This document shows, one piece after another, positions 5,523 to 9,863 of a stretch of DNA of 9,863 nt (the first letter of the stretch is position 1; each line of letters opens with the position of its first letter). The stretch is taken from positions 1 through 9,863 of the forward strand of contig JAICPQ010000088.1 of NCBI GenBank assembly GCA_025929745.1, given 5' to 3'. The notes under the pieces are model-generated. The model was not told the origin of the DNA. It saw only the letters and a program-made list of their open reading frames with translations, and made no database searches. The DNA comes from Burkholderiales bacterium. GTDB taxonomy: Bacteria > Pseudomonadota > Gammaproteobacteria > Burkholderiales > SG8-39. The position numbers and the translations under genes were made by a program.

Positions 5523-6019
5523 TTGGCGCTCCACGCGGCGGACACCGCGAAGCTGACCGGGCCGTTCGGGTCCGGATTCTTGCGCTCGTGGCGCACGAGC
5601 TCGACGCGCTCCAGGCCCTGAGTGCGACTGAGATTCGACACGTACGAGAGCGTGGCGAGGTAATCCTTGCCATCGCCCGAGATGGTGACGGTGCCCTTGC
5701 CAACGTCGGGTTCGATCGAGGCGAGCACCACGCCCTGCGTCGACGCGGACTCGAGCGCGGCGAAGAGCTCGTCCCATGGCAGGCCAAGGCGCTGCACCGT
5801 TTCGCGCACCACCGCCACTTCCTGCGCCGAGACTTTCAGCGCCGGGCCGGCGGGCGCGGGCGTCGCGAAGCGCGCCTCGTTTTGCTTGAGCGCGTCGTGC
5901 AAGCTCTTGTAGGAGAGCCCCGCGTCCAGGCACACCGCGGCGCCGGCCGCGAGCACGAGACGGCCGAGCCAGGGCGAGCCGTGGCCTTTCGCGGAGAAAT
6001 TGAGGTTGAGCTTTTGCAT
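5519..6019 (-). CDS. PilN-like assembly protein
   Basis: The protein has 166 residues. The N-terminus MQKLNLNFSAK resembles the short cytoplasmic peptide (I/L-N-L-N/L) by which PilN docks onto PilM. A membrane helix follows at ~17-36 ('WLGRLVLAAGAAVCLDAGLSY'), then a coiled segment ('SLHDALKQNEARF') and a periplasmic alpha/beta domain ('WDELFAALESASTQGVVLASIEPDVGKGTVTISGDGKDYLATLSYVSNL'), typical of PilN/GspL C-terminal domains. The ATG directly abuts the previous gene's stop (TAGATG). Together with the PilM- and PilO-like neighbours it should form the membrane platform that in canonical type II systems is built by GspL and GspM. Confidence 0.86.
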   Translation of the reverse strand: MQKLNLNFSAKGHGSPWLGRLVLAAGAAVCLDAGLSYKSLHDALKQNEARFATPAPAGPALKVSAQEVAVVRETVQRLGLPWDELFAALESASTQGVVLASIEPDVGKGTVTISGDGKDYLATLSYVSNLSRTQGLERVELVRHERKNPDPNGPVSFAVSAAWSAK

Positions 6020-6763
6020 CTATTCCCAGGCCAGCGCGAGCTCGCGATAGCTCATTGCGTGCGCGCGCCAGGTGTCGTGGATCGTGGTGTCGAACTCGCC
6101 CTGCGCGCACACGATGACGCGCGTGCACGGCTGGTCGAGGCCGAGGAACGCGCTTTCGCGCTCGAGGATCTCGGGCAGCACCATGCGCCAGCGCTCATCG
6201 GCGCGGCGGCTGCGGATCGCGACCCAGGCGCCGCGCTGGATGAGCGCGAGCGTGAGACGCCCGGGCTCCTCGACCACGATCCAGCACGAGCCGTTGCCGA
6301 CCTGATGGCGCATGCGGTTGAAGGCGGCGACCAGGAAGGGCTGCACCGAAACGAGGTTGACGCCGGCGCCGACGAACTTCACCGCGATGTCGGCGATGAG
6401 CTCGCGATCGACCGCGCAGGCGAGCCGCGGCCCCATGGGCGAGGTCTCGGTGACCTTCACGTCCCAGTTCGCCGCGATCGCGCCGTGCAGCGCGGAGAAG
6501 CGGTGCTTGGCGATCGCCAGCCACTGTTCGCGCGTCTTCACCGATTCGCTCCAGGGCAGGAGCGCGTAGCGCACGAACTGATCGGCGAGCACCACGCTTG
6601 CCTCGCGCGCCTTGTGGTTCTTCAGGATGTCCGGGAGCGCCGCGATGCCGGCGCGCCAGTCATCCGATTGGGCGAGCTCCACTGCCTTGCCGCCCGACAC
6701 CATGACGCGCTGCGGTCCCAGGCCGATGCGCAGATGCTTTCTCTTAAGCCACGAAAGTGACAC
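6020..6763 (-). CDS. PilM/GspL-cytoplasmic-domain-like protein, GTG start
   Basis: This 247-residue protein has no membrane segment. It resembles PilM/MshI actin-fold proteins: 'LRIGLGPQRVMV' (11-22) is where an N-terminal phosphate-1 beta-hairpin would be, and 'GSCWIVVEEPGRLTLALIQRGAWVAIRSRR' is where the second strand pair and the characteristic Arg usually lie. It is much shorter than typical PilM (~350 aa), and the glycine/aspartate-rich nucleotide motif is degenerate. It may therefore be structural rather than nucleotide-binding (inference). It presumably sits in the cytoplasm, bridging the ATPase and the PilN-like protein. The GTG at 6763 was chosen because GAGGAG (6771-6776) is 7 bases upstream. 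The gene overlaps the end of gspE by 20 bp. Identity rests partly on its place before the PilN/PilO-like genes. Confidence 0.78.
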   Translation of the reverse strand: MSLSWLKRKHLRIGLGPQRVMVSGGKAVELAQSDDWRAGIAALPDILKNHKAREASVVLADQFVRYALLPWSESVKTREQWLAIAKHRFSALHGAIAANWDVKVTETSPMGPRLACAVDRELIADIAVKFVGAGVNLVSVQPFLVAAFNRMRHQVGNGSCWIVVEEPGRLTLALIQRGAWVAIRSRRADERWRMVLPEILERESAFLGLDQPCTRVIVCAQGEFDTTIHDTWRAHAMSYRELALAWE

Positions 6764-8216
6764 GGTTGATCTCCTCGAGAGTAGTTTCGCCGGCTTGCAC
6801 CAGCGCGGTGGCCGCGTCGCGCAGCGGGACCGTGCCCGCGGCGCGCGCTGCTTCTTTCAACTTGCGCGCCGGAGCGCGCGCCACGATGAGCTCCCTAAGC
6901 TCGTCGTTCAGGACCACGAGCTCGCCAATCGCCTTGCGTCCGCGGAAACCGGTGTTTCTGCAGTCCTGGCAACCGTGCGAGCTGCAGGTCTTGCAAATGA
7001 CTCGAACCAAGCGTTGCGCCAGCACGCCGTTCAGCGCGGACACCAGGTTGTACGTGTCCACGCCCATGTGCTGGAACCGGCCCAGAACATCGATGGCGTT
7101 GTTAGCGTGCACCGTCGTGTAGACGAGATGGCCGGTGAGCGCCGACTGCACCGCGATCTCGGCGGTCTCGGGGTCGCGAATCTCGCCGACCATGATGCGG
7201 TCCGGGTCGTGGCGCAGGATCGAGCGCAGGCCGCGCGCAAAGGTGAGGCCTTTCTGCTCGTTCACGGGGATCTGCAGCACGCCCGGCAGGTGATACTCGA
7301 CCGGGTCCTCGATGGTGATGATCTTGTCGAGACCCTTGTTCACTTCCGAAATCACCGCGTAGAGCGTGGTGGTCTTGCCGCTGCCCGTCGGGCCGGTGAC
7401 GAGCAACATCCCATACGGTTCTTTCGACAAGTCGGAAAGGCGCTGCCGCAGGCCCGCTTCAAAACCCAAAGCCTCGAGCGTGAGCCCCTGCATCTCGGCC
7501 GTCAGCGCGCGGCGGTCGAGAATCCGCAGCACCGCGTCTTCGCCGTACACGCTCGGCATCACCGAGACGCGGAAGTCGATATCTCTACCGTCGCGGCGCG
7601 CCTTGAAGCGGCCGTCCTGCGGCACGCGGCGCTCGGCGATGTCGAGCTCCGACATGACCTTGATGCGCGAGATCACCTGCTCGGCGAGCTCGCTGCCGGG
7701 CATCGACTCGGCGGCGGTGAGGACGCCGTCGATGCGGTATTTGATGGAGAGGCCGTTCGCCGTGGACTCGAGGTGCACATCGCTCGCACCGGCCTTCAGC
7801 GCGTCGTAAAGGGTCGAGCTGACGAGTTTCACAACGGTGCTGTCCGCCTCCGCCGCTGCCTCGAAGGAGATCTCCTCCGCCTGCGGGCCGGCCGTGCCGC
7901 CGCCTTCCACCGTGACGCTGTCGAGCGCGCGCAGTCCCTGCTCCTGCTGCGCGAGATACGCGCTCACCTCCTCGCGGCTCGCCAGGCGGTAGCGGAACGG
8001 CATCGCGAGCCGTTCCTCGATCCAGTCCTGCGTATCGAGGTCGAACGGATCGCCAAGCACCACCGAGATGCAGCCGTCCGCGTCGCGCACCGCGACGCAC
8101 GAGCGCCGCGCCGCTTCGGCGTAGGAGACAAGATCGAACGCCGGGGCCTGCTCGCCAAGCTCGATGCAAGGCATGCGCAGCCGGGCGGACAGCTCGGCGA
8201 TGTTTTCCGCGATCAT
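6744..8216 (-). CDS. gspE: Type II secretion assembly ATPase GspE/PulE/PilB family
   Basis: A 490-residue cytoplasmic ATPase that powers pseudopilus assembly. The N-terminal domain (~1-100) resembles the type II secretion N-domain that docks on GspL/PilM. The NTPase core contains Walker A GPTGSGKT (275-282), the Asp box 'TIEDPVEYH' (301-309), Walker B 'IMVGEIRD' (341-348) and the His box 'ALTGHLVYTTVHANN' (359-373). Just after it are C408-x2-C411 and C416-x2-C419 before 'NTGFRGRKAIGE'. The zinc cysteines are present, but the two pairs are only 4 residues apart, a much shorter loop than in classic GspE. Start: the ATG at 8216 overlaps the gspF stop by one base (TGATG), with GGGAG 9 bases upstream. 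The frame stays open further upstream, but that part is shadow of gspF. The C-terminal 20 bp overlap the PilM-like gene. Confidence 0.97.
   Translation of the reverse strand: MIAENIAELSARLRMPCIELGEQAPAFDLVSYAEAARRSCVAVRDADGCISVVLGDPFDLDTQDWIEERLAMPFRYRLASREEVSAYLAQQEQGLRALDSVTVEGGGTAGPQAEEISFEAAAEADSTVVKLVSSTLYDALKAGASDVHLESTANGLSIKYRIDGVLTAAESMPGSELAEQVISRIKVMSELDIAERRVPQDGRFKARRDGRDIDFRVSVMPSVYGEDAVLRILDRRALTAEMQGLTLEALGFEAGLRQRLSDLSKEPYGMLLVTGPTGSGKTTTLYAVISEVNKGLDKIITIEDPVEYHLPGVLQIPVNEQKGLTFARGLRSILRHDPDRIMVGEIRDPETAEIAVQSALTGHLVYTTVHANNAIDVLGRFQHMGVDTYNLVSALNGVLAQRLVRVICKTCSSHGCQDCRNTGFRGRKAIGELVVLNDELRELIVARAPARKLKEAARAAGTVPLRDAATALVQAGETTLEEINRVTFVA
6771..6776 (-). promoter_or_regulatory. 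Shine-Dalgarno deciding the GTG start of the PilM-like gene
   Basis: GAGGAG on the minus strand lies 7 bases before the GTG at 6761-6763 and within the codons for 'LEEIN' near the end of gspE. It supports the GTG as the true start despite the 20-bp overlap between the genes. Confidence 0.78.
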
Positions 8217-9388
8217 CAGCGAAGGCTCCCTGCGAGTTCGAAAATCGGCATGTACATGAGGACCACCACGCCGCCGATCGCGAGGCCGAGCACCGCCATC
8301 AGGACCGGCTCGAAGGCCTTGGTGAACCACTCGACGGTGCGCGCCGTCTGGTCATCGTGGAAGCGCGCGATCTGCGCCAGCATCTGCCCCATGTCGCCGC
8401 TTCTCTCGCCCACGACCATCATGCGCGTGGCGACCGGCGTGGCGAGCCCGACCGCGCCGAGCGCCGCGGACATGGCGACGCCTTGTTCAATTTTCCTGAG
8501 CGCCAAGGCGAGTTGGGGACGCAGATGCGCGGCCAGCAGGTCCTTCACCATGTCGAGCGCGCGCACGGCCGGGATTCCGGCGCGCAGCAGCATCGCCGAG
8601 GTGCGATACAGGCGTGCGAGCTGATACATCTTCATTTGCTGGCCCAGCGCCGGGATGCGCCAGAGCTGGGTATTGAGCCAGGCGCGCACTTCCGCTCGCG
8701 TGACAGCCCACACCGCGCCGCCGATCAGCCCGACGAACGAAAGTCCGAGGACGACTCCGTTGTTCGCGACGAAGCTGCCAAACGACAGCAGCGCCCGCGA
8801 GAAGAACGGCAGCGAGCCCATGTCGTCGTACACGCTGGCGAAGCGCGGCACCACGTAGAACATCAGGAACGCGAGCACGAGCGCGCCCACGCCGGCGAGG
8901 ATCGCCGGGTAGATGCTCGCCGAGATGATCTTCTTGCGCACGCGCTCGAGCTCTTCCTGATAGGCGATGTAGCGTCCGAGCGCCTCGGCGACGTTGCCGG
9001 TGCGCTCCGCCGCCTTGATCGTCGCCACATAGAGCGGCGAGAAATGCTGCGGCAGCGCGCCCACCGCCTGCGAAAACGGCTCACCGCGATGGATGGCGGC
9101 GATGATCGCCGCGAGCACCTCGGAAGGTTCCTTCTCGGCGAGGGTCTGCAGCGCTTCCACGAGATTCAGACCCGCCTCGAGGAGCGAAAGCAGCTCCATC
9201 GAGAAGAGCGTGGTCGGGAACTTGCTCTTGCGCTGGGGCAACGCAAGGCGAATGCTCTTGCACTCCAACGAGATCAGATGCAGACCGCGGACGCGCACCT
9301 GGTCGGCGGCGAGCGTTTCGCTTGCCGCCTCCAGGGTGAGCGCGACCACCTGCTGCCGCGGGTCGACCGCGAGAACGTTGAACCGCAT
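8216..9388 (-). CDS. gspF: Type II secretion inner-membrane platform protein GspF/PilC family
   Basis: The protein has 390 residues. It is the polytopic inner-membrane platform against which the ATPase works to add pseudopilin subunits. Two repeated T2SSF domains are visible: residues ~60-182 ('FSMELLSLLEAGLNLVEAL...AAERTGNVAEAL...') and ~260-382 ('YRTSAMLLRAGIPAVRALDMV...GERSGDMGQMLAQIARFHDD'). Membrane helices fall at ~163-180, ~211-230 and ~362-382, the usual three. The second domain carries the conserved 'V..GE.SG.....L' motif and 'P' before the last helix ('FEPVLMAVLGLAIGGVVVLMYMPIF'). Length and layout match the family. The first ~50 residues, which vary in GspF, include a small beta-like segment. 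It lies 10 bp after gspG and its stop overlaps the gspE start by one base, consistent with one operon. Confidence 0.97.
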   Translation of the reverse strand: MRFNVLAVDPRQQVVALTLEAASETLAADQVRVRGLHLISLECKSIRLALPQRKSKFPTTLFSMELLSLLEAGLNLVEALQTLAEKEPSEVLAAIIAAIHRGEPFSQAVGALPQHFSPLYVATIKAAERTGNVAEALGRYIAYQEELERVRKKIISASIYPAILAGVGALVLAFLMFYVVPRFASVYDDMGSLPFFSRALLSFGSFVANNGVVLGLSFVGLIGGAVWAVTRAEVRAWLNTQLWRIPALGQQMKMYQLARLYRTSAMLLRAGIPAVRALDMVKDLLAAHLRPQLALALRKIEQGVAMSAALGAVGLATPVATRMMVVGERSGDMGQMLAQIARFHDDQTARTVEWFTKAFEPVLMAVLGLAIGGVVVLMYMPIFELAGSLR

Positions 9389-9398
9389 GGCGGGTTTC

Positions 9399-9803
9399 TT
9401 ACTTGTTCAGCGAAACTTCGGGTCCCGCGACGCCGACGTCGGCGTCCTCGCCGGTACCGCCCGCCTTGCCGTCGCGCCCGTAGGAGAAGACGTCGTATTC
9501 CCCGGCGTGGCCGGGCACGCGGTACACGTACGCCCGGCCCCACGGGTCGTTCGGCAACGTCTTCTTCAGGTACGGCTGGACCGCCACGAGCCCTTCCTCC
9601 GCGGTCGGGTAGCGACGGTGTTCCAGCCGGTACTGGTCGAGGGCCTTCTCGAGGGCATCGATCTGCGCCCGCGCCACCTGGGCTTCGGACTTCCCGACCT
9701 GGGAGAAATAGCGTGGGGCGACGTAACCGGCGAGCAGGCCGATGATCACGATCACGACCAGTAGCTCGAGCAGCGTAAATCCGATCTGTTTGAACTTGGA
9801 CAT
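9399..9803 (-). CDS. gspG: Major pseudopilin GspG
   Basis: The 134-residue pseudopilin has the leader MSKFKQIG-FTLLELLVVIVIIGLLAGYVAP: cleavage after Gly8 and Glu13 at mature +5. The GspG hallmarks are present: 'YPTAEEGL' (65-72), 'LPNDPWG' (83-89), and the calcium-binding loop 'YDVFSYGRDGKAGGTGEDADV' (103-123), with Asp and backbone ligands as in T2SS major pseudopilins. This is the classic GspG, in contrast to the three pseudopilins at the far end of the operon that lack the loop. It should form the shaft of the periplasmic pseudopilus after prepilin peptidase processing; the peptidase gene is not in the window. The ATG at 9803 has a strong AGGGAGG Shine-Dalgarno (9808-9814). An upstream reading frame on the same strand stops 11 bp before it, so gspG is probably not the first gene of the transcript. 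Confidence 0.97.
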   Translation of the reverse strand: MSKFKQIGFTLLELLVVIVIIGLLAGYVAPRYFSQVGKSEAQVARAQIDALEKALDQYRLEHRRYPTAEEGLVAVQPYLKKTLPNDPWGRAYVYRVPGHAGEYDVFSYGRDGKAGGTGEDADVGVAGPEVSLNK

Positions 9804-9807
9804 GGTC

Positions 9808-9814
9808 CCTCCCT
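9808..9814 (-). promoter_or_regulatory. Strong Shine-Dalgarno of gspG
   Basis: AGGGAGG on the minus strand is 4 bases from the gspG ATG. It is the best ribosome binding site seen in the operon, fitting the need for the major pseudopilin in excess over the coupled genes downstream. Confidence 0.75.
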
Positions 9815-9862
9815 TCAGTGCGACGTGCCGTCTACGCCGAGCTGCATCGGCGGCTTGCCCGC
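9815..9862 (-). CDS. Possible C-terminus of an unidentified gene upstream of gspG
   Basis: In one minus-strand frame the last 15 codons read AGKPPMQLGVDGTSH and then a TGA, 11 bp before the gspG start. The spacing fits a preceding operon gene. The stretch is too short for recognition, and another frame is also open here, so this is only a suggestion. Confidence 0.35.
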   Translation of the reverse strand, partial: AGKPPMQLGVDGTSH

Positions 9863-9863
9863 T

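Noticed and set aside
6612..8624. 670-residue plus-strand open frame opposite gspE and gspF
   Set aside because: It has no recognisable motif and the composition of an antisense shadow. The minus strand has Walker motifs and the platform domains.
1..9863. CRISPR array, tRNA, rRNA or integrase-type mobile element
   Set aside because: No regularly spaced direct repeats, cloverleaf or rRNA-like segments, or recombinase motifs were seen on either strand.

Overview
The window is GC-rich, densely coding DNA from a Gram-negative bacterium. The proteins look most like a betaproteobacterium, but that is an impression from protein style, not a marker gene. About 8.5 kb of the 9.9 kb is one minus-strand operon for a type II secretion / type IV pilus-like machine. 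A short plus-strand pair of genes converges on it from the left.

Left edge (1-1180, plus strand): the C-terminal part of a PIG-L/LmbE-type deacetylase overlaps by 4 bp a gene for a cupin/JmjC-like protein that seems to have lost its metal ligands. A perfect 12-bp hairpin at 1116-1144 lies inside the last codons of the second gene. Its U-rich tail reads on the minus strand, so it looks like the terminator of the secretion operon.

Operon (9862 to 1288, minus strand, in transcription order): the tail of an unidentified gene; gspG (major pseudopilin with calcium loop); gspF (inner-membrane platform); gspE (ATPase); four small assembly proteins resembling PilM, PilN, PilO and PilP (the places of GspL, GspM and GspC); gspD (lipoprotein secretin with an N-terminal TPR-like region); and three more pseudopilin-like genes. 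Most junctions are 1-4 bp overlaps or near-zero gaps, so translation is probably coupled throughout. No canonical gspC, H, I, J, K, L or M gene and no prepilin peptidase is present, so the peptidase must be encoded elsewhere. The likely machine is an outer-membrane secretin fed by an inner-membrane GspE/F/PilMNOP-like platform that builds a pseudopilus from GspG plus three accessory pseudopilins.

The most unusual element is a 123-bp palindromic repeat (1770-1892) with perfect 22-bp inverted ends. It lies inside the leader-peptide coding region of the last pseudopilin gene. Its length is exactly 41 codons and it has no stop in the gene's frame. The gene therefore stays open from an ATG overlapping the previous gene's stop, but with a 54-residue leader where about 13 residues would remain if the element were removed.
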